NCBI GenBank assembly: GCA_027704905.1
Contig: CM051020.1
Span: 2,497,605 to 2,561,604 of the forward strand
Length of the DNA stretch: 64,000 nt
Direction: 5' to 3'
Origin: Muraenolepis orangiensis
Lineage: Eukaryota > Chordata > Actinopteri > Gadiformes > Muraenolepididae
Positions 1-11,631 of this stretch are shown one piece after another. Position 1 is the first letter of the stretch; each line of letters opens with the position of its first letter. The translations under genes and the position numbers were made by a program. The notes beneath the pieces are model-generated. The model saw only the letters and a program-made list of their open reading frames with translations. It did no database searches and was not told the DNA's origin.

Positions 1-10
1 GCGAGGACAT

Positions 11-716
11 TTGGCTACAAAATGCCGCAGCCGCAGGCAGGTCAGACAGCCCAGACAGAACCGGGGACAGGGACTGGGTGCAACCCACATACTGGAGTAT
101 GAAGAGGAGGATTATACACACAATCTGTATAATCTGGATGATGGAGAGAGAGTGGAGCCATACAGAGAGCAAGTGTCGGTGAATGGACATGACATTGACT
201 TTGAAGTAGACACTGGTGCAGGTATGACTATTATTAATGAGGAAACCTACACTAAGATGGGAGGGGGGCCACTCCATCAAACACTAATACAACTACACAT
301 ACACCAGAGACAGAGTAGGAGTGTTAGGCAAGATGCACGCACAAGTCACCTACAAAGGGCAGACCAAGAAATTGGCATTGTTGGTGGTAAAAGGGGAGGG
401 GCCTAATCTGATGGGGAGAAATTGGCTCAAAGCTATGCGGCTAGACTGGAGAGCCATTTTCAGACTACAGATAGGTCAGCAGCAGGAGTTAAATGCTCTG
501 CTAGCACAACATGAGGATGTTTTTAAAGGCGAGCTGGGCACTTTAGTAGGGGCTACAGCAAAGATATATGTGGACCCAGAAGCCAAGCCACGGTATTTTA
601 AAGCCAGGCCATTACCCTATGCTCTCAAAGAGAAAGTGGAGACAGAGTTGGTCAGATTGGAGAGGGCAGCTCCCATAGTGCCCCTACTAAAACCAGACAA
701 GACAACCCCAATATGA
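11..716 (+). pseudogene. gypsy pol: protease and start of RT (two overlapping frames)
   Basis: The first frame (11-406) carries the aspartic protease active site as FEVDTGAGMTII near residues 64-75. The reading then continues in the frame of 321-716, which holds the GRNWL segment and the RT N-terminal region with a proline-rich PLPYALKEKVE stretch and LLKPDKTT. A frameshift separates the frames, and a further shift or deletion near 710 removes a few residues before YKVTVNP. Known for the family: the protease processes the polyprotein and RT copies the RNA. Neither can be made intact from this copy. Confidence 0.8.
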
Positions 717-1946
717 GGGGCTATAAAGTGACAGTGAATCCAGTGTCCAAGTTGGACAACTACCCTATTCCAAAAACAGAGGACTTGTTGGCGGTATTAG
801 GGGGGGGACAGACATGTCCCAGGCCTATCAACAGCTCCCACTGGATGAAGACAATAAACCCCCACCGGGGTCTGTATCAGTACACCAGGCTACCCTATGG
901 GGTGTCATCAGCACCGGGGTCTGTATCAGACACCAGGCTACCCTATGGGGTGTCATCAGCACCGGGGTCTGTATCAGTACACCAGGCTACCCTATGGGGT
1001 GTCATCAGCACCGGGGTCTGTATCAGACACCAGGCTACCCTATGGGGTGTCATCAGCACCGGGGTCTGTATCAGTACACCAGGCTACCCTATGGGGTGTC
1101 ATCAGCACCGGGGTCTGTATCAGTACACCAGGCTACCCTATGGTGTGTCATCAGCACCAGGCATATTCCAGCGCACCATGGATGACCTACTACAAGGCCT
1201 TCCCCAGGTGGTGGTGAGAATAGATGATATTCTAGTGACCGATGACGACGATGCCAGCCATCTACACCACTTAGAGGTAGTGCTGAAGATACTCTCAGCT
1301 GCAGGACTGCGTCTGAGGAGAGACAAATGTGTGTTCATGGTACCAGAGGTTGTTTACCTGGGTTACCGAATTAACCACAAAGGGATTCAACCAGTGGCTG
1401 ACAAGGTACAGGCCATTGTAAATGCCCCGCAGCCGACTGACCAGACACAGTTAAAGTCTTTCCTGGTCATGCTAAACTATTATCACAGGTTCCTGCCAAA
1501 TGTGTCTACCATATTGGAGCCACTACACAAGCTTTTGAGAAAAGAGACCCCATGGAGATGGGAAAAATGTCAGACCCTGGCATTTGAGGATGCAAAAAAG
1601 TGCCTCCAGTCTGAAAAATTATTAGTGCATTTTGATGAGACAAAGCCGCTCTACTTGCATCACCTTATGGCGTCGGAGCAGTATTATCACACCGGTTTCC
1701 AGATGGCTCCGACAGGCCAATGGGATACATGTCACGGTCACTGTCATCAGCAGAACGGGGATATTCACAGCTAGAGAAAGAGGCGTTGTCTATCATTTTT
1801 GGTCTTAAAAAATTCCACCAGTATCTGTTTGGAAAACACTGATCACAAACCCCTGCTAGGCCTTTTGGGAGAGAGTAAGGGCATCCCACAACTCGCGGCA
1901 GCCAGAATGCAAAGATGGGCATTACTTTTAGCCGCTTATGAGTACA
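713..1946 (+). pseudogene. gypsy pol: reverse transcriptase and RNase H, with internal tandem expansion
   Basis: RT blocks are readable: SKLDNYPIPKTEDLLA, then MSQAYQQLPLDED in another frame, the LPYGVSSAPG block, the catalytic IDD (RIDDILVT, where most gypsy elements have a tyrosine before IDD), and the thumb (LKSFLVMLNYYHRFLPN). RNase H begins near 1630 and shifts frame near 1795 (TDHKPLLGLLG appears as NTDHKPLLGLLG). At 1946 the reading stops at the hAT insertion, in AYEYTLE. The LPYGVSSAPG segment is repeated six times (863-1154), which breaks the frame. This is a non-functional remnant. Confidence 0.85.
863..1154 (+). repeat. Six-copy tandem duplication inside the gypsy RT, units alternating 49 and 48 bp
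   Basis: Copies begin at 863, 912, 960, 1009, 1057 and 1106, giving unit lengths 49, 48, 49, 48, 49, 49. The 48-bp units lack the T of the GTATCAGTACACC junction. Each unit covers the coding block for GLYQYTRLPYGVSSAPG. Because one-base differences alternate, all three forward frames stay open across the array. The sequence then resumes the normal RT at GCATATTCCAGCGC. Confidence 0.9.
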
Positions 1947-1954
1947 CCTTGGAG

Positions 1955-4435
1955 CAGGGGTGTCAAACTCAAATACCCAGTGGGCCAAAATGTAAAACCT
2001 GAACAAAGTCGCGGGCCAACATTGAACAAATGAACCTTTTAATATGGACCCAAACAAGTTTAGCTTTAACATTGAATATGGAACAAGCGTCGCTTATTAC
2101 CATACAATATATCATTGAATAGTGGAGACATGCTAAATCGAATTTCAAATGAAAAAACACATCAATGGCATTCATTTATTAAATAAATAAAATTTTATAA
2201 AAATCGTATGCCTCTTTTCTATTTGCAGCCAAATACCAAAATAAACTTTTTCCACTGGCTAATAATTTTACAAATAAAATGATAATAAATAAATCAACCA
2301 TTCAAGCCCATGCCTTGTAGCAAGAAAAAGTGCACAAAGAAAACGTTAATTATTGCACACTGATCTAATCTGATGTGCCCAAGCCAGATACCTGGCATCT
2401 CTTCTTGGATGCTAGTTCATCAATGTCTGGGCTCAGGCTCTGAGCTGAAGAAATCCTCAGTATCGAGCGAAGGTGTTCATCAGTCAGACGTCTCCTGTGA
2501 GTTGTTTTGGTCATCTTCATCGAGGAGAAAAGTTGCTGGCATAGATAAGTGCTGCGGAACATGGAGAGCATGTGAGCAGCTTGGGGGCGGAGCTGAGGCA
2601 TTGTGTCAGGGATGAACCGTGGAAACTGTGCGGCGCCCACAGCATCATACTTTGACTTCAGCGTGTCGTTGCACTGGAGTTCAATCAGCTCCATTTGGAT
2701 GTTGGTTGGTGCATTTTCCACATCAACTGCGAAGGGATTACTAAGCAGTTCAAACCTACATTTCTGGACATGGAAGTCGGCAAATCGCCGGCTAAACTCA
2801 ACGGCGAGAACACTGAGTTTTTCAGCAAACTGCGCATGGGAACACGGCGGTAGAGATCTGCGCTTTTATGGTTTGGCAGCAGGGAAAATGGCAAGGGTTT
2901 CCTTGCAGCATCTGATTCTCCCACAGGCACAGTTTAGTTTTTAAGGCCCTCACTGCAGCGTACATGTCTGTGATGATGCGCCCCCGCCCCTGAAGCTGCA
3001 GGTTCAGCGCATCGAGATGGCTCGAGATGTCACAGAGAAAGGCCAGCTCACACAGAAACGTTTGCTCCCGGAGCTCTGCTGTATCCTTCCCTTTGGTTTC
3101 CAGGAATTGACATATTTCCTCAAACAGCTCGAAACATCTGTTCAGTACTTTTCCTCTGCTTAGCCATCTCACCTCTGTGTGATACGGCACGTCTGCGTAT
3201 TCCGAACCACACTCCTCCAGAAAAGATTTAAACTGGCGGTGATTCAGACCTTTGGCTCTTATAAAGTTAACTACCTGTGTTACTGTGGTCATAACATGTT
3301 CCATCTTTAGGCTTTGGCACACAGTGATTCCTGATGTATGATGCAGTAGTAAACAGTTAGCTCACCTGCACAGTTCTCTTCCCGCATCTTCTCCCGAACC
3401 ATGCCCACCAGTCCACTCTTTTTACCGCACATCGCTGGCGCACCATCTGTCATTAATCCAACGAGTTTATCCCACGGCAGCTTTATTTCAGTTACACATT
3501 TGGAAACCTCCTCAAAGATTTCCTTTCCTGTGGTTGTGCCATGCATTGATTTGAATCCCAATAGCTCCTCCGTAACACACAGATTTTAGTCCACTCCACG
3601 GATGAAGACTGACAGCTGAGCAGTATCAGATGCGTCGCAGCTCTCATCCACAGCGAGGGAGAACGCAACAAAATCTTTTCCCTTTTCCATCAGCTGGTCA
3701 TTCAGATTGGTGGCAAGATCACATGTGCGATCAGCTACTGTGTTCCTGCTCAGGCTCACGTTTGAAAATGCTTGCTTTTTCTCTGGGCATACGAGGTCAC
3801 AAACTTTCATCATGCACTTTTTCACAAACTCTCCCTCATTAAAGGGCCGGGCTGATTTTGCAATCTCTGCTGCCACTATATAACTAGCCTTTACAGCAGC
3901 CTCACTTTGTGATGTGGCTTTTTTTTAACATATTCTGTTGTGAAACCAAACTTCTTTTCATCTCCTCTACTTTCTGGCTCCTTTGAGTCATGTCCAGGTC
4001 CTTGTATTGGTCATGGTGTTTCGTTTCATAGTGTGGTCTAATGTTGTACTCCTTACTTACAGCCACGTTGACTCCACAAACAAGACAAACAGGTTTGTCT
4101 TTTACATATGGAAACAGATATTCTGCCTCCAACTTGTCCAGAAAGCTCCTGTTTTCTGCCTTTCTTTTCGCCATTTTTGGGAAGGGATAGCGCGCTGACA
4201 GGTCTATGTTGCTTTGACTACTGTCACAGAGGAGAGGGCGTTTCTGGGTACTGTCCTGATTGGCGCGCAAAAAACAACAGCAGAGCATTATGGGATTTGT
4301 AGTATTAGCTGTGAATGCGCTGTATAATACCGGCGGGCCAGCTCTAGTAGTAATTTGGTATTGTCTCGTGGGCCAAATATAATTACCCCGCGGGCCAAAT
4401 ATAATTACCAGGGGGGCCAGAGTTTGACACCCATG
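1955..4435 (-). mobile_element. hAT DNA transposon nested in the gypsy element
   Basis: The element is bounded by terminal inverted repeats CAGGGGTGTCAAACTC (left) and the complement of GAGTTTGACACCCATG (right), which match at 15 of 16 positions. It is flanked by an exact 8-bp target duplication CCTTGGAG at 1947-1954 and 4436-4443. An 8-bp duplication and CAGGG-type ends are diagnostic of hAT. The flanking gypsy coding sequence (AYEYTLE before, YKEGSKNGNADALSR after) shows that insertion interrupted RNase H. The transposase gene runs on the minus strand. Non-coding parts include an AT-rich stretch at about 2000-2360 and a GGGCCAAATATAATTAC direct repeat near the right end. Confidence 0.95.
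2365..4174 (-). pseudogene. hAT transposase relic (BED finger, GTF2IRD2/ZBED-like)
   Basis: Reading on the minus strand from an ATG at 4174, the N-terminus MAKRKAENRSFLDKLEAEYL leads into a BED-type zinc finger (CLVCG, then HYETKHH). A frame break near 3900 at a T8 run leads to the segment with DLATNLNDQLMEKGKDF, a stop near 3588, the segment with LMTDGAPAMCGKKSGLVG, another break near 3310, a segment with EVRWLSRGKVLNRCFELFEE, and finally the C-terminal dimerisation region (LCQQLFSSMKMTKTTHRRRL). The wording matches the GTF2IRD2-like/ZBED group of hAT-derived proteins. At least four breaks make it non-coding now. Confidence 0.85.
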
Positions 4436-4443
4436 CCTTGGAG

Positions 4444-5677
4444 TATAAGGAGGGCTCAAAAAACGGGAATGCAGACGCACTGAGCAGACTCCCACTGCCC
4501 ATAAAGCCCAGAAATATACCACAGGAGGAAGAGGTGGTGCTGCTTATGGAGCATATGAATGGTACACCACTGCAGGTAAAACACATCCGGGACTGGACTC
4601 GTCGGGACCCTATCCTGTCCAGACTCTACCAGTGGCTGTTGCAGGGCTCCTGGCCCTCACAGAGCACCGACCCAGAAATACGGCCTTACACGAGACGACA
4701 ACATAAACTGAGTGTGGAGGACGGGTGCATCCTGTGGGGAAGTAGAGTGATAATACCACCACAAGGAAGACAGACTATGATCAAGGAGCTTCATGAGGCT
4801 AATCCAGGGGTCTCAAGAATGAAAACATTGGCCCGCAGTTATGTGTGGTGGCCAAACATGGATGCAGATTTAGAGTCAGCAGTGCGCAGATGTCATGCAT
4901 GTCAGTTGAACCAAGCCGTCCCAGCAGCAGCACCTTTACCCCCGTGGGAGTGGCCAGACCAACCTTGGATGAGGCGGCATGTGGATTTTTGTGGGCCAGT
5001 ATATGGAAAGATGTTTTTAATAGTCATTGACGCCTATTCAAAGTGGATTGAGGCTCACCCAATGCAGTCTATTACTTCATCCATGACAGTGGAGAAATTG
5101 AGGAGCAAGTATCTTGTTTAAGTACCGATCAACCCCTCAGACCACAACCGGAGCTACGCCAGCTGAGCTACTCATGAACCGGAGAATCAGAACTCAGTTG
5201 GATCTAGTGCGTCCTTCACTAGCGAATAGAGTTGGACTAAATCAGGACAAACAAAAAGAGCAGCATGACAAGCATGTCAGGGACAGGATGTTCACAGAGT
5301 CTGACTCAGTCTATGTGAGAGGGTACTCAGGCCAGAAGTGGATTCCCGCAACACTCACAGAGAGGACCGGTCCAGTGTCTTGGAGGGTGACACAACAGGA
5401 CGGCAAGCTGGTAAGACGTCATCAGGATCAGATGCATCCATGTTATGATCAAACCACCACGCCAGCAAGTCTACCGGAGGAGAGCTTTGCACCACAAGAA
5501 GCAGTCAATCCAGGGTCAGAGACTCCTGCACCCGAGGCAGTCGTGCTGATGCCTCCGGAACCTCCTGCACCCGAGGCAGTCGTGCTGAGGCCTCCGGAAC
5601 CGGGTCCAGAAATAGGACGTCGTTATCCAGGTAGAGTTAGGAAGGCACCCACTTATTTTAATGCAGGGGCAGAATAA
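4444..5677 (+). pseudogene. gypsy pol: end of RNase H, truncated integrase, C-terminal module
   Basis: After the hAT insertion the frame resumes with KNGNADALSRLPL, the typical end of RNase H. The integrase has the zinc-binding region (LHEANPGVSRMKTLARSYVW, then CHACQ) and the first catalytic aspartate region (HVDFCGPVYGKMFLIVIDAYSKW). Then an internal deletion near 5100 joins MTVEKLRSKYL to a different frame starting FKYRSTPQTTTGATPAELLM. The segment expected to hold the second D and the E of the DDE core is missing. The last part (SVYVRGYSGQKWIPATLTER) is the GPY/F-like C-terminus. It cannot encode an active integrase. Confidence 0.85.
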
Positions 5678-5788
5678 TCCCCTTGGGTGTCTGGAGGAGG
5701 GGCAGTCTACCCCCCTCAGCTTGTAGCTGACATTAAGTTTAAAAAAATGTATACAAAATGTATTTTTCAAGACTATGGGGGAAGGGAT

Positions 5789-5963
5789 TGTTATAATGTG
5801 GGGTTACTTTTCATTCAGGCAGTCAGACCTTCACCTGCGGGGTCCTATGAGGCTCCTACTTAGGTAGTATAATGAGTAACAGCTGGGTGTTGCATTGGAC
5901 CTGTATTGCATTTGACAGGATGAAATAAACATCACAAACGAGCATTCGGACTGGACCTTTACA
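5789..5963 (+). repeat. Candidate 3' LTR of the gypsy element
   Basis: A purine run (GGGGGAAGGGAT, a polypurine-tract-like site) precedes TGTTATAATG, and the region ends in CTTTACA, so the ends are TG and CA. AATAAA lies at 5924-5929. It sits about 110 bp after the end of pol. The partner 5' LTR is outside the window, so the limits are inferred. Confidence 0.5.
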
Positions 5964-6046
5964 TTATTACAATTACTTTATTTTTTAAAGCGTGCAAAAC
6001 ATAAAACCTCTTGAAATGCCTTGAAGATACTCTCAGTGTCATGTCT

Positions 6047-6166
6047 GAGGAGGAGGAGGAGGAGGAGGAGGAGGAGGAGGAGGAGGAGGAGGAAGAAGAG
6101 GAGAGGAGAGGAGGAGGAGGAGGAGGAGGGGGAGGAGAGAGGAGGGGAAGGAGGAGGAGGAGGAGA
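6047..6166 (+). repeat. (GAG)n microsatellite
   Basis: An almost pure GAG trinucleotide run with GGGG interruptions. Open frames of poly-Glu or poly-Arg through it are artefacts. Confidence 0.95.
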
Positions 6167-6450
6167 AAGACATTCATTTCCTCTGCTTATAGCATGGAAA
6201 GAATATAACTTATGATAACAGTAATTATGTGTGTAAATATGTGATAATGCACTCAGAAGGTGCAGATCCCAACCCTAAAGCACACTGGACACCGGACAGG
6301 AAACACATGAGCAGAAAACATTTCTGAAAAACAATCTGTAAATCTAAAGCCTGGTGGAATAGACAGCTGAGAGTCAAAGGGTGAGTGGAGAGAGAGAGAG
6401 GGTTGACGGTAGCACCCAGCATGTTGCCTTCTAGTGCCAGGTATACTCTG
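6167..6450. other. Intergenic, no gene seen
   Basis: AT-moderate sequence with no coding signature. A short GA run lies near 6391. Confidence 0.6.
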
Positions 6451-6560
6451 GGTTACCCCCCCCCCCCCACACACACACACACACACACACACGCCTCAGG
6501 ACAGGGTTACCCCCCCCCCCCACACACACACACACACACACACTCACACGCCTCAGGACA
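6451..6560 (+). repeat. Two copies of a C-tract plus (CA)n module
   Basis: GGGTTACC followed by a C run and (CA)n ending CGCCTCAGGACA occurs twice in tandem. The unit is about 55 bp and compound. Confidence 0.9.
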
Positions 6561-6703
6561 GAGGCGCTCTGTCCCCTCCCTGGGGAGGAGGGGCTTTTGT
6601 TTGGCCAATGAAATCCTGTTTGGTTCAGGAATGCTCCTGAACTCAATGGCGTTTATTCAGTCTAAAACATTCCTGTGTTTCACACATGTTCTAATGCTCC
6701 GAC

Positions 6704-6822
6704 ATCACCCCAGGGACCCCCCCCCCTCAGGGATCCCCCCTCAGGGACCCCCCCCTCAGGGATCCCCCCTCAGGGACCCACCCCTCAGGGACCCCCTCTC
6801 AGGGACCCCCCCTCAGGGACCC
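6704..6822 (+). repeat. C-rich minisatellite (CAGGGACCCCCCCT-type units)
   Basis: Repeated CAGGGA(C/T)CCCCCC units of 13-16 bp, about eight copies. The opposite strand is G-rich, so quadruplex folding is possible. Confidence 0.9.
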
Positions 6823-7052
6823 TGTTACAGTTATAACAGTTGTAACTGTTAGAACTGTTATACTGTTATAATAGTATAACAGTATAACAGTTATACTATT
6901 ATAACAGTATAACAGTTAGAACAGTTAGAACTGTTATACTGTTATAATAGTATAACTGTTATACTATTATAACAGTTATACTGTTATAATAGTATAACTG
7001 TTATACTATTATAACAGTTATACTGTTATAATAGTATGACTGTTATACTGTT
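6823..7052. repeat. AT-rich array of interlocking palindromes
   Basis: The words GTTATACTGTTATAATAG and its complement alternate along about 230 bp, so nearly any stretch can pair with the next. There is no coding content. Confidence 0.85.
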
Positions 7053-7360
7053 ACATCCAAACCACACTTCAAGCAACACATTTGACCTTTCTTTTCTCCT
7101 TCTGATTGATTTGTGGTTAAAATAAAAAGCCTCATAAAGCCAAGCTGACTCCGCTGCACATTAGAGCAGTGTGCCTTCATCACCCATCAAATAGTTAGAT
7201 CATTTAGTTGTAGAGTTTAATAGTTATTGCTGTAGTGATCCACTCTGATCTCTCTGGGGTAATGCCGTGTGATGCAGTCAATCCTGTATCTTTTTAAATT
7301 GCTGACAATGATAGAGACAACCATTGTGCCGTTACCCCAAAAGACCAAGGTAACAAGCTG
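7053..7360. other. Intergenic, nothing recognised
   Basis: Single-copy-looking, AT-moderate DNA without a coding signature. Confidence 0.5.
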
Positions 7361-7745
7361 TCACGGGCGTACACGGTGTGGATCCAAAAGCACGAATGCA
7401 GACACAGTGATAAAGTAAAAGAGTCTTTACTGACAAAAGCAAGGTCCAACACAAAAAGTCACTCGATGATTGTAAAGCTTAAAGGCAAAATAATGAATCA
7501 CCAAAAACCTGACGGTGGCGTGACGTGACGTGGAACCTGAACGCTGGAGAACTGGGCATAACACAACCAGACAATCTGGCAACGAGCCAGTGATTGCCTG
7601 GACCTGTGATTGATGCCAGGAGACGTCACCAGGTGCAATCAATAATGACATCACCAATCACAGGGGGCGGGAGGAAGACTGACTATAGAAATAAACCCTG
7701 GAACTAAACTAAACATCATACATGAATAAACAGAAACTTTTCAGC
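7361..7745. repeat. Probable dispersed non-coding element, class unknown
   Basis: The stretch starts TGTCACGGGCG and includes a run ending AGAGTCTTTACTGAC and a GC-rich tail (CACAGGGGGCGGGAGGAAGA). It looks like the non-coding transposon-derived repeats common in teleosts, possibly a solo LTR. The boundaries and class are inference; no target duplication was found. Confidence 0.3.
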
Positions 7746-7749
7746 ATAG

Positions 7750-8218
7750 TTGGCGACGCACAACACAAGCCTCAATGGTTATCGTCCAGTGGCTTTAACA
7801 CCCATAGCCATGAAGTGCCTGGAGAAACTTGTTATGTCACATATAAACTTTTCCATCCCTGAGTTCCTAGACCCACTCCAGTTTGCATACAGACCAAACA
7901 GGTCTGTAGACGACGCCATCTCCCTGGCACTACACACGGCCCTGCAGCACTTAGACAGGAGGGACACCTACGTCAGGCTGCTGTTCTTTGACTACAGCTC
8001 GGCGTTCAACACCATCGTTCCCTCCAAGCTGGTCCTGAAACTGAGGGACCTAGGTGCTCTGGGCGCCCCCATCTGTAACTGGATTATGGACTTCCTGACG
8101 GGCAGGCCTCAAGTGGTGAAGATTGGGAACAACATCTCATCACCTCTGGTCCTCAACACCGGAGCACCCCAAGGCTGCTGCCTCAGTGTTCTGTACTTTC
8201 TGTACACACATTGTGGAC
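7750..8218 (+). pseudogene. Non-LTR retrotransposon RT fragment (Jockey/L2/CR1-like)
   Basis: One open frame reads through RT blocks: NGYRPVALTPIAMKCLEKLV, PLQFAYRPNRSVDDAI, then the catalytic block A region (LLFFDYSSAFNTIV) and block B (NTGAPQGCCLSVLYF). It ends before the second catalytic motif (FADD), where a 25-bp minisatellite begins. It is truncated at both ends. Confidence 0.9.
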
Positions 8219-8336
8219 AAGAATGCATAGACTATTACACACATAGAATGCATAGACTATTACACACATAGAATGCATAGACTATTACACACATAGAATG
8301 CATAGACTATTACACACATAGAATGCATAGAATGCA
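8219..8336 (+). repeat. 25-bp minisatellite, left part
   Basis: Units contain GAATGCATAGACTATTACAC. The array is split by an RTE insertion and resumes at 9333. Confidence 0.9.
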
Positions 8337-9332
8337 GGGCTGCGCTTTGTCACCCATCCTGTTTGTGATTTTCATGGACAGGATTTCAAGGCGTAGTCAT
8401 GGAGGGGAGAGGTTTCAGTATGGTGGGCTCAGGATTGAATCGCTGCTGTTTGCAGATGATGTGGTCCTGTTTGCGTCATCAGTACGTGACCTTCAGCACT
8501 CACTTGATCGGTTTGCAGCGGAATGTGAAGCGGCTGGGATGAGGATCAGCACCTCCAAATCTGAGGCCATGGTTCTTAGCAGGAAACCGGTGGATTGTCT
8601 ACTCCAAGTAGGGAGGGAGTTTTTATCCCAAGTGAAGGAGTTCAAGTATCTCGGGGTCTTGTTCTCCAGTGAGGGGAGGATGGAGCGTGAGATTGACAGG
8701 AGAATAGGTGCAGCGGGAGCGGTATTGGGTGCACTTTGGCGCACCGTTGTAACCAAAAGAGAGCTGAGCCAGAAGGCAAAGCTCTCGATCTACCGATCAG
8801 TCTTCGTTCCTACCCTCACCTATGGTCATGAGCAATGGGTAATGACCGAAAGGACGAGATCGCGAATACAAGCGGCCAAAATGAGTTTCCTCAGGAGGGT
8901 GGCTGGTATCTCCCTGAGGGATAGGGTGAGAAGCTCAGTCACTGGTGAGAGACTCGGAGTAGAGCCGCTGCTCCTTCGCGTAGAAAGGAGCCAGTTGAGG
9001 TGGTTCGGGCATCTAGTAAGGATGCTTCCTGGTCGCCTCCCGAGGGAGGTTTTCCAGGCACATCCAACTGGGAAGAGACCACGGGGCAGACCGAGGAACA
9101 GGTGGGAAGAGACCACGGGGCAGACCGAGGTACAGGTGGGAAGAGACCACGGGGCAGACCGAGGTACAGGTGGGGTGATTACATCTCCACACTGGCCTGG
9201 GAACGCCTCGGGATCCCCCAGTCAGAGCTGGTCCATGTTGCCAGGGAGAGGGAAGTTTGGAGTCCCCTGCTGAAGCTGCTACCTCCGCGACCCGATTACG
9301 GATAAGTGGGAGAAGATGGATGGATGGATGGG
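8337..9332 (+). mobile_element. 5'-truncated RTE/Rex3-like LINE inserted in the minisatellite
   Basis: The frame at 8337-9273 encodes the second half of an RT: GCALSPILFVIFMDRISR, the catalytic LLFADDVVLFA, then KEFKYLGVLFSSEGRMERE, TKRELSQKAKLSIYRSVF and SFLRRVAGISLRDRVRSS. The C-terminal WERLGIP ... REVWSPLLKLLPPRPD is in another frame after a 34-bp triplication (about 9070-9172). The 3' end is a (GATG)n-like tail, as described for teleost Rex3. The copy is flanked by AGAATGCA at 8329-8336 and 9333-9340, a good target duplication. RT-deficient because of the 5' truncation. Confidence 0.85.
9070..9172 (+). repeat. 34-bp triplication inside the RTE ORF
   Basis: GGGAAGAGACCACGGGGCAG recurs three times at 34-bp spacing. 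Because 34 is not a multiple of 3, each copy is read in a new frame, and the true C-terminus ends up out of frame with the RT. Confidence 0.9.
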
Positions 9333-9452
9333 AGAATGCATAGACTATTACACACATAGAATGCATAGACTATTACACACATAGAATGCATAGACTATTA
9401 CACACATAGAATGCATAGACTATTACACACATAGAATGCATAGACTATTACA
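9333..9452 (+). repeat. 25-bp minisatellite, right part
   Basis: Same unit as 8219-8336; the arrays are separated only by the RTE copy. Confidence 0.9.
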
Positions 9453-9526
9453 CTCTGTCCACACTGGGTTGTCCGACTCAAAAGGACGGGACCATCCAGC
9501 ACATGTTCATCTACCATGTGAGAGTG

Positions 9527-9762
9527 GACTGGCTGACTGGATGACTGGTGGACTGACTGACTGGTGGACTGGATGACTGGTGGACTGGATGACTGGTGGA
9601 CTGGCTGACTGGCTGACTTGCTGACTGGTGGACTGGTGGACTGGCTGACTGGCTGACTGGTGGACTGGCTGACTGGCTGACTGGTGGACTGGATGACTGG
9701 TGGACTGGCTGACTGGTGGACTGGATGACTGGTGGACTGGATGACTGGTGGACTGGATGAGG
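9527..9762 (+). repeat. 12-bp minisatellite (GGTGGACTGGAT / GGCTGACT)
   Basis: Runs of GACTGGTGGACTGGATGACT with variants, about 20 units. Confidence 0.9.
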
Positions 9763-10170
9763 CCGGGGTCCAGTGGCTTCATATCATGATGGACCATTAA
9801 AGAGTAAGTTGCTATTGGCCTGATCAGAAGCACCTTAAACAGTGAGAGATAACAGAGCAGATGGTACATGGTGGTCTAACCTGTTAACCACACACACTAT
9901 GTCACATACTGACCATGCTGCAGACATTGCTCAAGACTATCAATACTTTATTGTGTTCTGCCAACACTAATATAGCAATAGGCTAAGATTAGCCTTGAGT
10001 GTTATTACTATTATTGTACTTTTCCCTTACTGTACTTCTACCTGAACTGATTGTACTTCTACCTGAGCTCTTTATTTATTATATGTTCTTACCAATAGGT
10101 GGCAGTAAACCCACTAAAGTATCACAGTGGACAGTTGCTCTTTAAACACGTTTGGCCTTGGTGGGATTTT
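9763..10170. other. Intergenic, nothing recognised
   Basis: AT-rich, no coding signature. Confidence 0.5.
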
Positions 10171-11288
<1,118 letters not shown>

Positions 11289-11479
11289 GTGCGAGAGAGA
11301 GAGAGAGACTGGGGCTTTTCCTCTCTCACGCTTTCCAAAATTGAAATGCCAGTTGCTGTGAGGAGCGTCAGACACACCGGGTTAGGAAGTCATTTAATTC
11401 TACAGGAATCTGGCTTGACGACTTGTTGGGGTACAATTAGAGTGATCTTGTAGCACTTTAATGTTCATTTTTTGGTGTA

Positions 11480-11605
11480 TAGTGTTTTTTATAATATTGT
11501 GTTTTATAAATCCATACTGCAGGAGGGAATGGGGAGAAAGCGTTCCATTGTACATTGTACTGCAAATGGGAAATAATAAATCTGGAATGTTGAATCTGAA
11601 CCCCT
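11480..11605 (+). repeat. LINE-like 3' tail fragment
   Basis: The stretch with CATACTGCAGGAGGGAATGG and an AATAAT-rich end resembles a second one at 52205-52285. It is probably a shared LINE 3' UTR; the element is not identified. Confidence 0.4.
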
Positions 11606-11631
11606 TGTTGTTGTGTGAGCTAGAGCAGTAG

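Larger units (their letters stand above)
1..5963 (+). mobile_element. Ty3/gypsy LTR retrotransposon, decayed, 5' end outside the window
   Basis: A pol region in the usual gypsy order (protease, reverse transcriptase, RNase H, integrase, C-terminal GPY/F-like module) spans 11-1946 and 4444-5677, with a candidate 3' LTR after it. The arrangement and wording resemble K02A2.6-type pol proteins. The element is dead: there are frame breaks near 400, 715 and 1795, a tandem expansion inside the RT, an internal deletion in the integrase, and a hAT transposon inserted in the RNase H region (1955-4435). The 5' LTR and gag lie before the window. Family assignment rests on reading the translated domains; the subfamily is not determined. 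Confidence 0.9.
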
